From: Lachnospiraceae bacterium | GTDB taxonomy: Bacteria; Bacillota; Clostridia; Lachnospirales; Lachnospiraceae | Reading direction: 5' to 3' | Assembly (NCBI GenBank): GCA_015057825.1 | Contig: SVDN01000011.1 | Span: forward strand, 22,317 to 86,316 | Length of the DNA stretch: 64,000 nucleotides | In this document: piece after piece, positions 1 to 9,408 of the stretch | Position numbering within the stretch: the first letter of the stretch is position 1 | Layout of the letters: the number at the start of each line of letters is the position of its first letter | The notes under the pieces: generated by a model | Seen by the model: the letters and a program-made list of their open reading frames with translations, nothing else | Databases searched by the model: none | What the model was told of the DNA's origin: nothing | Program-made: the position numbers and the translations under genes

Positions 1-1
1 A

Positions 2-889
2 AGCGACGGTGCAATGGTTATAGATGTTGCAAGAGATGACGATAAAAGAGAGATTCCTCCTTGCATCGTGCGTAAATCCGATGGTGCGGCACTTTACGCC
101 ACCAGCGATCTTGCAACCATAATCGACAGAGAAGAAAATTTCCAACCCGCAAAATATGTCTATATTACGGACAAACGACAGGAACTTCACTTTGTTCAGG
201 TTTTCCGTGCGGCGAAAATCGCGGGAATTGTTGATGATGAGACAAAGTTCAGTCACATCGGCTTCGGTACCATGAACGGTAAAGACGGCAAGCCTTTTAA
301 AACAAGAGATGGCGGCGTTATGCGTCTTGAAGATCTTATCCGCATCATAACCGATGCCGTTTACGATAAGATAATGGAAAACAGAACCGTAAGCGAGGAA
401 GAAGCTCGAAATACCGCAAGAATCGTGGGACTTTCGGCATTAAAATACGGCGACCTTTCAAATCAGGCCACAAAAGATTATGTTTTTGATATTGAACGTT
501 TTGCTTCATTTGAAGGCAATACGGGTCCATATATTCTTTATACAATGGTTAGAATCAAATCCATATTGGATAAGTATTTTAACGGCAGCGAAGCTAAAGC
601 GGAAGAGATAAGCTTTAACGGCGAAGCAACACAGAAATCACTTATGCTTGCGGCAGCAAGATTTAACGAGGTTTTGGAAACGGTTGTTAACGAACTTGCG
701 CCTCACAAGCTTTGTGCATATATTTACGACCTTGCAAACGAATTTAACCGTTTTTATCACGAGGTTAAAATCCTTGCGGAGGAAGACGAAAGCAAGAAGA
801 AAAGCTACATCGCACTTTTAAAAGAAGTTGTGGCAATACTTGAAACATCGATAGATTTACTCGGCTTTGAAGCGCCGGAGAGGATGTAA
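2..889 (+). CDS. argS: Arginyl-tRNA synthetase, C-terminal half (partial)
   Basis: Charges tRNA-Arg with arginine in the cytoplasm (class I synthetase). The reading frame is open from base 2, so the N-terminal catalytic part with the HIGH signature lies outside the window. Visible are the end of the Rossmann domain ([15 protein letters not shown], then [11 protein letters not shown], close to family blocks) and the C-terminal helical anticodon-binding domain with the conserved ALKYGDLSN and GPYILYT segments. It ends GFEAPERM, a typical ArgS tail. folE follows after 2 bases, so the two are probably cotranscribed. The call is firm; only the upstream extent is unknown. Confidence 0.95.
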   Translation, partial: SDGAMVIDVARDDDKREIPPCIVRKSDGAALYATSDLATIIDREENFQPAKYVYITDKRQELHFVQVFRAAKIAGIVDDETKFSHIGFGTMNGKDGKPFKTRDGGVMRLEDLIRIITDAVYDKIMENRTVSEEEARNTARIVGLSALKYGDLSNQATKDYVFDIERFASFEGNTGPYILYTMVRIKSILDKYFNGSEAKAEEISFNGEATQKSLMLAAARFNEVLETVVNELAPHKLCAYIYDLANEFNRFYHEVKILAEEDESKKKSYIALLKEVVAILETSIDLLGFEAPERM

Positions 890-891
890 AA

Positions 892-1455
892 ATGAATTAC
901 GAAAAGATTAAAGAAGGAATGAAGCTTATAATCGAAGGTATCGGCGAGGATGCAAACCGCGAAGGCCTTCTTGAAACGCCGGACCGTATTGCAAGAATGT
1001 ATACGGAAGAGCTTTTTAGCGGTCTCGGAAAAGATGCAAAAGAGATTTTATCCAAAGAATTCACTACGACACATGATACTGATGTCATTGTGCAAAAGGA
1101 CATTCAGTTCTATTCCATGTGCGAGCATCATTTTCTGCCATTTTACGGAAAAGCCCATATTGCTTACATTCCAAACGGCAAGGTGGTCGGTCTTTCAAAG
1201 CTTGCAAGAACCGTTGAGCTTTATGCAAGAAAACCTCAGCTTCAGGAACGCCTTAATTATGAAATAGCCGATGCTCTTATGAAATATTTGAATACGAAGG
1301 GCGTTATGGTTGTTATCGAGGCTGAGCATATGTGCATGACAATGCGTGGCGTTGAAAAACCGGGGGCAAAGACCGTTACAAAGGTATGCCTGGGCGAATT
1401 CGAAAACAATTCAGACCTTAGAAAAGAAACATATCTTATGATGCAAAGCAGATAA
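892..1455 (+). CDS. folE: GTP cyclohydrolase I
   Basis: Converts GTP to 7,8-dihydroneopterin triphosphate, the first step of tetrahydrofolate synthesis. At 187 aa it is normal for the type I family. The zinc ligands are visible as C77 and H80 in SMCEHH and C148 in EHMCMTMRG; the substrate loop [14 protein letters not shown] and the QERL segment are intact. The ATG lies 2 bases after the argS stop, with the ribosome site inside the argS end (GGAGAGGATG). It heads the cluster folE, folP, folB-folK, which lacks only a separate dihydrofolate synthase and reductase. No regulatory element is visible before it. Confidence 0.97.
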   Translation: MNYEKIKEGMKLIIEGIGEDANREGLLETPDRIARMYTEELFSGLGKDAKEILSKEFTTTHDTDVIVQKDIQFYSMCEHHFLPFYGKAHIAYIPNGKVVGLSKLARTVELYARKPQLQERLNYEIADALMKYLNTKGVMVVIEAEHMCMTMRGVEKPGAKTVTKVCLGEFENNSDLRKETYLMMQSR

Positions 1456-1537
1456 CTATTTGGAGGAAACACTTTAGGTTGACATAAAATGTCACAAAAA
1501 AAGCAGAAAATTTCAGTCATAAAGAGGTATTGATAAA

Positions 1538-2479
1538 GTGTTTATAAATAACAAGCATTTTGATTTTGAAAAGAATACGTATATTATGGGCATTTTAAAT
1601 GTTACGCCGGATTCCTTTTCCGACGGAGGCGAGCATTTAAAAATCGACGATGCTTTGAAACATACGGAGCGCATGATTAAGGAAGGCGCCCATATTATTG
1701 ATATCGGGGGCGAATCCACAAGACCCGGTTTTATTCCCGTAAGCATTGAGGAAGAAACAGACAGGGTTTGTTCTGTTATCGAAAAAATCCAAGAAAGCTT
1801 TGACATAGCCCTTTCAATCGACACATACAAGCCTGCGGTTGCGAAAGCAGCAATAAAAGCCGGGGCGGGTATGCTTAATGATATTTGCGGACTTAAGCTT
1901 TTAAAACAAATCCCTACGGGCAAAAATGCAAATAGCTATGATGAATCCATGGAAGAAATTGTCGAAGCCGATAAATCCAATTCCGACTGTTTGCAGAAAA
2001 CAGAAACCATAAATAAAACGAATTATAATGAAAACTCGGAAATGGCCAAACTTGTGGCAGACACCGGTGTTGCGGTTTGTCTTATGCATAATAGAGAAAA
2101 GATAAATTATGTAAACTATCTTGAGGACGTGTGCTCAGATCTTAAGGGATGCGTGAAAATTGCGAAAGCTTACGGAATTAAAAACGAGCAAATCTGCTTG
2201 GATCCGGGCTTTGGCTTTGCAAAAACATACGAGCAAAACTTAGAGCTTATGAAAAACATTCATCTCTTGGATGATTTGGGATATCCCCTTTTAATCGGAA
2301 CATCAAGAAAAAGCTTTATCGGAAAAGCACTGGATCTGGAAGTGGATGAGCGCGTGGAAGGAACATTGGCCACAACGGCCTTTTGCATGTTAAACTCTCA
2401 TTCCGGAATTTTCAGAGTGCATGATGTAAAAGAAAATGCAAGAGTCGTTAAAATGTTGCAAGCTATTAAGAATTCGTAA
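1538..2479 (+). CDS. folP: Dihydropteroate synthase with an internal insertion
   Basis: Joins p-aminobenzoate to hydroxymethyl-dihydropterin pyrophosphate to give dihydropteroate. Family blocks: GILNVTPDSFSDGG at residues 18-31 (pterin/diphosphate loop), DIGGESTRPG at 55-64, SIDTYKP near 93-99, LNDICG near 113-118, DPGFGFAKT near 222-230, GTSRKSFIG, and the final IFRVHDV. The protein is 313 aa against about 270 usual; the extra 45 or so residues (about 121-167, Asn/Ser/Glu/Lys rich) lie between the DICG strand and the CLMHNRE strand and look like a flexible loop. The start is GTG, with AAAGAGG about 10 bases upstream. The 82-base gap to folE holds a short inverted repeat (TGACAT/ATGTCA) and nothing else clear. 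Confidence 0.93.
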   Translation: MFINNKHFDFEKNTYIMGILNVTPDSFSDGGEHLKIDDALKHTERMIKEGAHIIDIGGESTRPGFIPVSIEEETDRVCSVIEKIQESFDIALSIDTYKPAVAKAAIKAGAGMLNDICGLKLLKQIPTGKNANSYDESMEEIVEADKSNSDCLQKTETINKTNYNENSEMAKLVADTGVAVCLMHNREKINYVNYLEDVCSDLKGCVKIAKAYGIKNEQICLDPGFGFAKTYEQNLELMKNIHLLDDLGYPLLIGTSRKSFIGKALDLEVDERVEGTLATTAFCMLNSHSGIFRVHDVKENARVVKMLQAIKNS

Positions 2480-2535
2480 AATAGGGCTTTAAAAGCCAAG
2501 TTATTGTTATTGATAATAAAAATGGAGAAGCGGTT

Positions 2536-3345
2536 ATGGACAAAATTATTCTTAAAAATCTTTGCGTATTTGCAAGACACGGGGTTTTGCAGTTTGAAAA
2601 AGAAGAGGGACAGGATTTTTATCTTACAATAGAAATCGAAAGAGATTTGAAAGCAGCGGGAGATAATGACAAGCTTTCTTCTACGGTGGATTATGCCAAG
2701 ATTGCGGATATTGCAGTACATGTTTTTGCGGACAAAAGCTACAATCTTATTGAAAAAGCCGCCGAAGATGTTATAGAAGCCATTATTGAGCGATGTCCTT
2801 CCATAAAAGGCGTTATGGTGGAGGTAAGTAAACCAAATGCGCCTCTTAACGTAAAATTCGAAACCGCAATGGTCAGAATCGAGCGCAAACTTCACAGAGC
2901 TTATCTTGGAATAGGCACAAATATGGGAGATTTACATTCAAATTTGGAAAAAGCGGTTGAATCCATCAGCATAATGAAAGAAACTCGTATTTCCGCCGTT
3001 TCAAACTATATTATGACAAAAGCTTGGGGCAAAGAAGACCAGGATGATTATCTTAATGCGGTTGTTTGCGTGGAAACATGGCTTGATCCTGTTGAACTGT
3101 TGCATTTTTGTCAGGATACCGAAAAGCTGATGGGTCGCGTTCGTCTTGAAAAATGGGGACCTCGCATTATAGATTTGGATATTTTGCTTTTTGATGATTT
3201 GATCATATCGGAACCGAATCTGGTAATTCCGCACCCTTATATGCATGAGCGCGACTTTGTTATCGCACCTTTAAAGGAGATTGCGCCATATGCAATTCAT
3301 CCTCTTTTAAGAACTTTTATCAAGGATATAAAGGTTGAAAAATAA
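2536..3345 (+). CDS. folK: Bifunctional dihydroneopterin aldolase / HPPK
   Basis: A two-domain folate enzyme. Residues 1-118 or so are FolB (dihydroneopterin aldolase: ARHGVLQFEKEEGQDF, STVDYAKIA, YNLIEKAAEDV), which cleaves dihydroneopterin. Residues about 120-265 are FolK (hydroxymethyl-dihydropterin pyrophosphokinase: AYLGIGTNMGD, then KWGPRIIDLDILLF with the Mg-binding DxD pair, and IPHPYMHERDFV), which pyrophosphorylates the product. Fused FolB-FolK is known in Firmicutes, such as SulD of streptococci. ATG with GGAG 9 bases upstream. It closes the folate cluster; the next gene, lepA, is 110 bases on. The single symbol covers both activities (folB plus folK). Confidence 0.95.
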   Translation: MDKIILKNLCVFARHGVLQFEKEEGQDFYLTIEIERDLKAAGDNDKLSSTVDYAKIADIAVHVFADKSYNLIEKAAEDVIEAIIERCPSIKGVMVEVSKPNAPLNVKFETAMVRIERKLHRAYLGIGTNMGDLHSNLEKAVESISIMKETRISAVSNYIMTKAWGKEDQDDYLNAVVCVETWLDPVELLHFCQDTEKLMGRVRLEKWGPRIIDLDILLFDDLIISEPNLVIPHPYMHERDFVIAPLKEIAPYAIHPLLRTFIKDIKVEK

Positions 3346-3455
3346 TAATTATTTATCGAAACAGGGTTTACATAAATTATTCGAGCGTTTGATATATTGT
3401 AAACTCACAGGATATTTTGAGATATTATTAACTATTTAAAGGAATTATTTAATTA

Positions 3456-5270
3456 ATGAATATTAATCAGAAAAACATTAGAAACTTTTGCATTATTGCC
3501 CATATCGATCACGGTAAATCCACTTTGGCGGACCGTATCATCGAAAAAACGGGACTTCTTACCCAAAGAGAGATGCAGGCTCAGGTTTTGGACAATATGG
3601 AACTTGAGCGAGAGAGAGGAATCACCATCAAGTCTCAGGCGGTAAGAATTGTTTACAAAGCAAAAGACGGCGAAGAATATATTTTTAATCTAATAGACAC
3701 TCCGGGACATGTGGATTTTAACTACGAGGTTTCACGAAGCCTTGCCGCATGTGACGGAGCGATTTTGGTTGTGGATGCGGCTCAGGGAATAGAGGCCCAG
3801 ACCCTGGCAAACTGCTATATGGCTATTGATAACGATTTGGAAGTTTTTCCGGTTATCAACAAAATCGACCTTCCAAGCGCCGAGCCTGACAGGGTAGCCC
3901 ACGAAATCGAGGATGTTATAGGTATTGAGGCTATGGATGCGCCGCGCATTTCAGCAAAAGCCGGCCTTAATATCGAAGATGTTTTGGAAGCTGTTGTCCA
4001 CAAAATTCCTGCGCCGGAAGGAGACCCAAAAGCTCCTTTGAAGGCTCTTATTTTCGACAGCATTTACGATTCCTATAAAGGCGTAATCGTATTTTTCAGA
4101 ATAAAAGAAGGCAGTATTAAAGTCGGTGACGAAGTTAAAATGATGGCTACGGGAGCAACGGCTCAAGTAGTGGAAGTGGGATATTTCGGCGCAGGCCAGT
4201 TTATTCCTTGCGATGAGCTTAGTGCCGGCATGGTTGGATATTTTACCGCCAGCATCAAAAACGTTAAAGACACAATGGTGGGCGATACGGTTACAAGCAA
4301 GAACAATCCATGTGCTGAGCCACTTCCGGGCTATAAAAAGGTCCTTTCCATGGTTTATTGCGGTCTTTATCCCGCTGATGGTGCAAAATACGGCGACCTT
4401 CGCGATGCCCTTGAAAAGCTGCAGCTTAACGATGCTTCTTTGGTTTATGAAGCTGAAACATCGGTAGCTTTGGGATTTGGTTTTAGATGCGGATTTCTTG
4501 GACTACTTCATCTTGAAATCATCCAGGAGCGCTTGGAGCGCGAATATAATCTTGACCTGGTTACAACGGCACCTTCGGTTATTTACAAGGTATATAAGAC
4601 AGACGGCGAGGTTATCGAGCTTACAAATCCTACAAATCTTCCGCCGGTTACGGAAATCGACTATATGGAAGAGCCTATCGTTTCGGCGGAAATTATGGTT
4701 ACAACCGAGTTTATAGGCCCGATTATGGAGCTTTGCCAGTCAAGAAGAGGCGAGTACCTGGGCATGGAATATATTGAGTCCACACGTGCTCTGCTTAAGT
4801 ACAATCTGCCTTTAAATGAGATTGTTTACGATTTCTTCGATGCGCTTAAATCCCGTTCACGCGGTTATGCATCTTTTGACTACGAGCTTAAAGGATATCA
4901 GCGTTCAGATCTTGTGAAGCTGGATATTCTTATTAATAAAGAAGAAGTGGATGCTCTTTCATTCATCGTGCATGCTGACAGCGCCTACGAAAAAGGCCGC
5001 AAGATGTGTGAAAAGCTTAAGGGCGAGATTCCGAGACACTTGTTTGAAATTCCTATTCAAGCGGCTATCGGCAACAAGGTTATTGCCAGAGAGACGGTTA
5101 AAGCCGTTCGTAAGGATGTGCTTGCAAAATGCTACGGCGGTGATATTACCCGTAAGAAGAAACTTCTTGAAAAACAAAAAGAAGGTAAGAAACGTATGCG
5201 ACAGATTGGCAATGTAGAGATTCCGCAAAAGGCTTTCATGAGTGTTCTTAAACTTGATGATGAAAAATAA
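3456..5270 (+). CDS. lepA: Elongation factor 4 (back-translocase GTPase LepA)
   Basis: A ribosome-bound GTPase that can back-translocate stalled ribosomes and affects ribosome assembly. At 604 aa it has the normal length. G motifs: [10 protein letters not shown] (P-loop, residues 16-25), RGITIKSQ (switch I), [12 protein letters not shown] (G3), NKIDLP (G4), SAKAG (G5). The LepA-specific C-terminal domain is present to [19 protein letters not shown], with AAAGGA 12 bases before. In Firmicutes lepA usually stands directly before hemW; here a 230-base palindrome separates them. Confidence 0.98.
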   Translation: MNINQKNIRNFCIIAHIDHGKSTLADRIIEKTGLLTQREMQAQVLDNMELERERGITIKSQAVRIVYKAKDGEEYIFNLIDTPGHVDFNYEVSRSLAACDGAILVVDAAQGIEAQTLANCYMAIDNDLEVFPVINKIDLPSAEPDRVAHEIEDVIGIEAMDAPRISAKAGLNIEDVLEAVVHKIPAPEGDPKAPLKALIFDSIYDSYKGVIVFFRIKEGSIKVGDEVKMMATGATAQVVEVGYFGAGQFIPCDELSAGMVGYFTASIKNVKDTMVGDTVTSKNNPCAEPLPGYKKVLSMVYCGLYPADGAKYGDLRDALEKLQLNDASLVYEAETSVALGFGFRCGFLGLLHLEIIQERLEREYNLDLVTTAPSVIYKVYKTDGEVIELTNPTNLPPVTEIDYMEEPIVSAEIMVTTEFIGPIMELCQSRRGEYLGMEYIESTRALLKYNLPLNEIVYDFFDALKSRSRGYASFDYELKGYQRSDLVKLDILINKEEVDALSFIVHADSAYEKGRKMCEKLKGEIPRHLFEIPIQAAIGNKVIARETVKAVRKDVLAKCYGGDITRKKKLLEKQKEGKKRMRQIGNVEIPQKAFMSVLKLDDEK

Positions 5271-5280
5271 TTTATAAATA

Positions 5281-5510
5281 ATAATTTGGCATAGATTTTA
5301 TTCTTCTGAAATGATCGTAGCACTTCTTTTACTATAAAACTTCATTTACTTTGTTTGATTTTGACGATGCCGCTCACATTCGGCATCCATGCCTCAATGT
5401 TCGCTAAAAATACCGTCCGGGTATTTTTGCATCTGACATCTTGGAAGTTTTATGTAAAAGTAGCGCGCTGCTCCAAATATTCAGAATAATAAAATCTATG
5501 CCAAATTATT
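5281..5510. repeat. Giant palindromic element 1 (lepA-hemW gap)
   Basis: A nearly perfect 30-base arm (5281-5310) is repeated in reverse complement at 5480-5509 with one mismatch. Inside it a second pair of arms, TTTTACTATAAAACTTC near 5328-5344 and its complement near 5442-5459, extends the stem. The centre holds two small hairpins: GATGCCG/CGGCATC (5366-5387) and AAAATACC/GGGTATTTT (about 5407-5428). No open frame of note. It could be a long RNA hairpin after lepA, a terminator of both strands, or an inactive mobile element. It fills most of the 354-base gap. Confidence 0.8.
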
Positions 5511-5624
5511 TTAAATTTATATATTTTTATCACCAATAACTTTTAAAAACAGGCTCATTTCATGTTTATGTTTAACAGTATTGTTTTTTATTAAAAAGAT
5601 TTGATGAAAGGATTATGCCTATTT

Positions 5625-6806
5625 ATGTTACTTTATATTCATATTCCGTTTTGTGTTAAGAAGTGCGATTATTGCGATTTTTTGTCATTTCCGTGCGGGG
5701 ATGAGAAGATTAGGGATAATTATTTGCGAGCTGTTATTAGGCAACTTGACTATTACAGTGAGAATAGTTCGAAGTTTAAGCATATTTCAAGCATTTTTAT
5801 CGGGGGTGGTACGCCCTCATCTTTAAGCGAGGATGAGCTTGAAAAGCTGCTTTCGAATATTGCCGAGATTGTCAGTGAAGCCGGAAATGATTTAGATAAT
5901 ATCGAATTTACTATTGAATGCAATCCGGGTACTTTGAATGAATCCAAGCTTAGTATTATGCGCAAATACGGGGTTAACCGCTTAAGCATGGGGCTTCAGT
6001 CCGCTAAAAATGAGGAGCTTAAATGTCTTGGCAGAATTCACACATTCGAGGATTTTTTTAATAGTTTCAATATGGCAAGGACTGCGGGATTTTCAAATAT
6101 CAATGTGGATCTTATGAGTGCGCTTCCGGGGCAAACTTTGGATAGTTGGAAAAGTACTTTGGAAGAAGTTGTGGCGTTGGATCCTGAGCATATTTCCGCC
6201 TATAGCCTAATTATTGAAGAGGGCACTCCTTTTTATGAGCTTTATGGTGAAGATGCGGGCAGTGAAGCTGATTTGAAAGCGGAAGACCTCCTTCCCAACG
6301 AAGATACTGAGCGTGATATTTATCATTTTACAAAAACATTTTTGGCGAAGCATGGATATGAGCGCTACGAGATTTCAAACTATGCGAAGCCCGGCTTTGA
6401 ATGTAAACACAACTGCGGTTATTGGACCCGTGAGGACTATGCGGGAATTGGCCTTGGTGCGGCGTCTCTTATGAATGACACACGCTACAACGAGCTTGAA
6501 GATTTGGAAGAATATATTAATTCTTATCTTGAATCGGAATCCGGCCTTTATGCTGCGCATATCGAGCATTTGAAAGCATTTGACTGCATGGGTGAGTTTA
6601 TGTTTTTGGGCCTTAGAATGATGCGAGGCGTAAGCATCTTTGATTTTAAGGATAAATTTAACAAAGATATTTATGATGTTTTCGGAAAAGCTATAAATAC
6701 TTCCGTTGAGGAAGGGCTTTTGGAAACTTACGATAACGGCGACAAATTAAGACTCACCGACAGAGGAATCGATGTTAGCAATATTGTGTTTGCAAGGTTT
6801 ATTTGA
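5625..6806 (+). CDS. hemW: Radical SAM heme chaperone HemW
   Basis: A coproporphyrinogen III oxidase-like radical SAM protein; HemW proteins bind heme and deliver it to target proteins rather than oxidise coproporphyrinogen. With the chosen ATG the 393-aa protein starts MLLYIHIPFC, typical of the family, and the Fe-S motif CxxxCxxC is at C10, C14, C17. Further family blocks: FIGGGTPSSLS, ECNPGT, RLSMGLQS, NVDLMSALPGQT, HISAYSLIIEEGTPF, YEISNYAKPG. The start at 5625 is preferred over ATG 5604 because AAAGGA at 5607-5612 fits as its ribosome site. Transcription may need its own promoter, as the palindrome separates it from lepA. Confidence 0.93.
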   Translation: MLLYIHIPFCVKKCDYCDFLSFPCGDEKIRDNYLRAVIRQLDYYSENSSKFKHISSIFIGGGTPSSLSEDELEKLLSNIAEIVSEAGNDLDNIEFTIECNPGTLNESKLSIMRKYGVNRLSMGLQSAKNEELKCLGRIHTFEDFFNSFNMARTAGFSNINVDLMSALPGQTLDSWKSTLEEVVALDPEHISAYSLIIEEGTPFYELYGEDAGSEADLKAEDLLPNEDTERDIYHFTKTFLAKHGYERYEISNYAKPGFECKHNCGYWTREDYAGIGLGAASLMNDTRYNELEDLEEYINSYLESESGLYAAHIEHLKAFDCMGEFMFLGLRMMRGVSIFDFKDKFNKDIYDVFGKAINTSVEEGLLETYDNGDKLRLTDRGIDVSNIVFARFI

Positions 6807-6983
6807 TTATTTAAAAAGCTAAGCATTTCACCTCGAATTTATGTAAACCAACATTTTGACTTGCAAAATAAGTTTATAATATGTTTTTTTGAACAAAAAA
6901 TCTTTCGGATTTATTCGAAGGAATTTTTATTATCAATTTTTTGTTAACAATATTACAAAAATGTTAAATATTGCCATGCAAAA

Positions 6984-7012
6984 TTGAATTAAAGCATGAG
7001 CTATGTTAAAAT
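6984..7012 (+). promoter_or_regulatory. Promoter of the MFS transporter
   Basis: TTGAAT (6984-6989) and TAAAAT (7007-7012) are spaced 17 bases apart, with an extended -10 TG at 7004-7005. The start codon of the transporter is 38 bases downstream. The string TATGTTAAAAT recurs before other genes of this window (41.18 and 61.70 kb). Confidence 0.65.
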
Positions 7013-7049
7013 TATCATGAAATATTTTAAATAAAAGGAGAGAAAACCT

Positions 7050-8339
7050 ATGAAAAGTAACTTTGGTAAAATGGGTTGGTGGATTATCATCTTTACGTTG
7101 TTAATCTACTTGTTCAGTTGTGCGGTTCCTGATACTTTGAACGTACTTGTTCAGCCTTTCGCTGAAAAATTACCGGTACAGAGCCCTGAGCAGATTTTGA
7201 TCTTTGCGGCAATCGGTGGTTTCGTAAGTATTCCGCTTTCACTTGTTGCAGGTCAGATTATTTCAAAAATCGGTGTTAAAATTCCTGCAATCGTTATGAT
7301 TATTGGTCTTGCGGTTCTTTGGGTATTATATGGAATTACACCTAATATGGGTATGATGCCATTTGCTGTAGTTGCAACATTAATCGTTGCATTATCAGAC
7401 TCAGCAAACCTTGTTATCACACAGCAGTTAATGAACAACTGGTTCCCTAAGAAAAAGGGTATTGCGCTTGGTTGGGCAACAATGGGTATGCCTCTTGACA
7501 GTGCAATCACAGTTTTGATTTTCCAGGCCCTTTTAACAACAAAAGGATTTATGGCTCCATTTATCTTCATGGGCATCGTATTCGTTGCTCTTGCTGTTAT
7601 TATGGCATTGTTCGTTAAGTCACTTCCTGAACAGGCAGGTTGCTATCCTGACAACGAACCTATCACAGAAGAAGAAAGAAAAGCAAACCTCGAGTTCTTT
7701 GCAAACTATAAAACAGGTTTCCCTACAAGCGTAATGTTCAGAACAAAAGCTTTCTGGTTACTTGTTATCTCATTCGGTTTCATGTTCTTGGGTCTTGTAG
7801 GTGCTACATCACAGATGATTCCACGTATGGGAGCTGTTGGCGTTGATCAGCCACAGGCAGTACTTGCTCTTACAATCGCATCACTTATCGGTATCCCGGG
7901 ATCAATCATTTGGGGTATTGTTGACCAGAAGATTGGTACAAAGAAAACAACTGTTATCTTTGCACTTCTTTGGGCAATTATGATGTTTATCGGTGCTATC
8001 GGCGCAGGCGTTGTAAGCGTACCTATCACATATATCAGCGTTATTATGTTTGCTGCATTACTCGGAGGTCTCGGAAACCTTATGCCTTCAATGTGTATCA
8101 GCGTTTTCGGTCGTTTCGACTTTGCGCAGGCTAACAAACTTTTGGTACCTTTCGTTGTAGGTATCAGAACACTTGCATTCATCCTTATTCCTGTAGTAAG
8201 TGGAATTGTTGGCGGAAATATGCAAAAAGGTTATACAATCGTATTTATCGTATTCGGTATCCTTTCGGTTATTGCATTATTGGCTGCTATGGCACTTCCT
8301 AAGGATTGCATCGGTAGAAAGAGCGCTGAAGAAGAATAA
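7050..8339 (+). CDS. Major facilitator superfamily transporter (OFA-like)
   Basis: A 429-aa polytopic membrane protein with about 12 hydrophobic segments and the central cytoplasmic loop near residues 195-230 (PEQAGCYPDNEPITEEERKA). The layout and segments such as WFPKKKGIALGWATMGMPL resemble the oxalate/formate antiporter (OFA) branch, so an organic anion or small acid is a plausible substrate, but this is inference. Strong ribosome site (AAAGGAGAG) 9 bases before the ATG. It is a single gene with its own promoter and terminator. Codon use is noticeably biased (many GGT, CGT, ACA), suggesting high expression. Confidence 0.85.
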   Translation: MKSNFGKMGWWIIIFTLLIYLFSCAVPDTLNVLVQPFAEKLPVQSPEQILIFAAIGGFVSIPLSLVAGQIISKIGVKIPAIVMIIGLAVLWVLYGITPNMGMMPFAVVATLIVALSDSANLVITQQLMNNWFPKKKGIALGWATMGMPLDSAITVLIFQALLTTKGFMAPFIFMGIVFVALAVIMALFVKSLPEQAGCYPDNEPITEEERKANLEFFANYKTGFPTSVMFRTKAFWLLVISFGFMFLGLVGATSQMIPRMGAVGVDQPQAVLALTIASLIGIPGSIIWGIVDQKIGTKKTTVIFALLWAIMMFIGAIGAGVVSVPITYISVIMFAALLGGLGNLMPSMCISVFGRFDFAQANKLLVPFVVGIRTLAFILIPVVSGIVGGNMQKGYTIVFIVFGILSVIALLAAMALPKDCIGRKSAEEE

Positions 8340-8379
8340 GATTCTTGCGACGGATAATTAAATAGAAATATATGAAAAG

Positions 8380-8406
8380 GCAACGTCTTATGGCGTTGCT
8401 TTTTTG
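8380..8406 (+). terminator. Rho-independent terminator of the MFS gene
   Basis: Stem GCAACG/CGTTGC (8380-8385 with 8394-8399), 8-base loop, then a run of T (8400-8406). It starts 40 bases after the stop codon. Confidence 0.85.
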
Positions 8407-8451
8407 TTGCTTGGATATCAAGGAAAATTTGTATTTACAGCCAACAAGTTA

Positions 8452-8503
8452 TTGACAACTAACTGTTAGTGAGTGTAAACTAACTATATGAAAATTATTC
8501 TCA
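8452..8503 (+). promoter_or_regulatory. Promoter with palindromic operator and Fur-like box
   Basis: TTGACA (8452-8457) and TAAACT (8476-8481) are 18 bases apart. The spacer contains a perfect inverted repeat ACTAAC-T-GTTAGT (8458-8470). Just downstream, TGAAAAT-T-ATTCTCA (8489-8503) matches the 7-1-7 Fur-family consensus TGATAAT-N-ATTATCA at 12 of 14 bases. The position suggests repression of the following Fur-HD-GYP gene, possibly by its own product; that is inference. Confidence 0.6.
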
Positions 8504-8556
8504 TTTAGACGTTTTCATAAGCCTAAATGCGTTTATAATCAAATTGGGAGCTTGAA

Positions 8557-9396
8557 GTGGAAAAAGATGTTATTGTCAAAAGACTTAAGAACAACGGATA
8601 CAGAATGACTAATCAAAGGGCAATACTTTTGGATTTATTTTTGGCGGACTCCTCACAAAGCTGCAAGGAGCTTTATTATGAGGCAACTAAGATTGATTCC
8701 TCCATTGGATTTTCTACGGTTTACAGGTTGATGAATTCCTTGGAAAGCGTAGGGGCCATAGAAAAGAACAGTACATATGTCTTAAACGAAGCGGAAGGGA
8801 TATGTAACAATTCACATCACATCGACTATCATGAAATAATAGAATGCATTACTTGTGCTTTGGATGCGAAAGATGCCCGCACCGCAGGTCATTCCAAACG
8901 CGTCAGCGATATGTGTATGCAAACGGCGGTGCTTTTGGGGCTTGATGACTCGGAAGTGGAAAGAATACACATAGCCGCACATCTTCATGATATAGGAAAA
9001 ATAGGGGTTCCGGACAATATTCTAAACAAGACCGGAAAGTTAACAAAGGAAGAATTTGAAATAATAAAAAAACATCCGGTAATCGGAGCCGAAATTCTTT
9101 CAAAATCCGAGCGTTTAAGCGATCTTAAAGAGTATGTGCTTCATCATCACGAGCGCTTTGACGGAAAAGGCTATCCCGATGGACTTATGGGCAAAGATAT
9201 TCCTTTGGGGGCAAGGGTTATTGCAATTTGCGATTCCATTGATGCCATAACAAGCGATCGGACTTATCATAAGGCCCACAGCCTTGACTATTGTTATGAA
9301 GAAATATCTTGCAATATGGCCAAAATGTACGATCCGGACATATGCAGGGAAGTACTTAAAAACTGGGAAAAGATTACTCAATTTGTATTAAAATGA
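8557..9396 (+). CDS. Fur-type winged helix fused to HD-GYP domain
   Basis: 279 aa in two parts. Residues 1-80 are a Fur-family winged helix (RLKNNGYRMTNQRAILLDLF, then SSIGFSTVYRLMNSLESVG, the recognition-helix region). The usual Fur dimerisation and metal domain is absent; residues 91-275 are instead an HD-GYP domain with HD at H144-D145 (HLHDIGK) and the full signature HHExxDGxGYP at 197-207. HD-GYP domains hydrolyse cyclic di-GMP or related nucleotides, and Fur proteins repress metal or peroxide genes, so the hybrid could couple a nucleotide signal to DNA binding (inference). A C97-x-x-C100 pair stands at the junction. Start GTG, with GGGAG 6 bases upstream. The frame is continuous over both domains. 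It lies before the DUF6110/P-type ATPase pair. Confidence 0.85.
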   Translation: MEKDVIVKRLKNNGYRMTNQRAILLDLFLADSSQSCKELYYEATKIDSSIGFSTVYRLMNSLESVGAIEKNSTYVLNEAEGICNNSHHIDYHEIIECITCALDAKDARTAGHSKRVSDMCMQTAVLLGLDDSEVERIHIAAHLHDIGKIGVPDNILNKTGKLTKEEFEIIKKHPVIGAEILSKSERLSDLKEYVLHHHERFDGKGYPDGLMGKDIPLGARVIAICDSIDAITSDRTYHKAHSLDYCYEEISCNMAKMYDPDICREVLKNWEKITQFVLK

Positions 9397-9408
9397 GAAT
9401 TTTTTTCA
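9394..9408 (+). promoter_or_regulatory. Candidate Fur-like box
   Basis: TGAGAAT-T-TTTTTCA is a 7-1-7 inverted repeat similar to the one before the Fur-HD-GYP gene (11 of 14 against the Fur consensus). It overlaps the end of that gene and lies about 155 bases before the DUF6110/ATPase pair. No convincing -35/-10 pair was found next to it. Confidence 0.35.

Noticed and set aside
950..1267. 105-codon frame inside folE
   Set aside because: Out-of-frame shadow; the folE frame carries all zinc ligands.
1478..1500. Promoter TTGACA before folP
   Set aside because: No -10 at a suitable distance; the string is part of a short inverted repeat.
5281..5510. Insertion sequence or group II intron
   Set aside because: No transposase or reverse transcriptase frame fits in any of the palindromes, and no intron domain V-like motif was seen.
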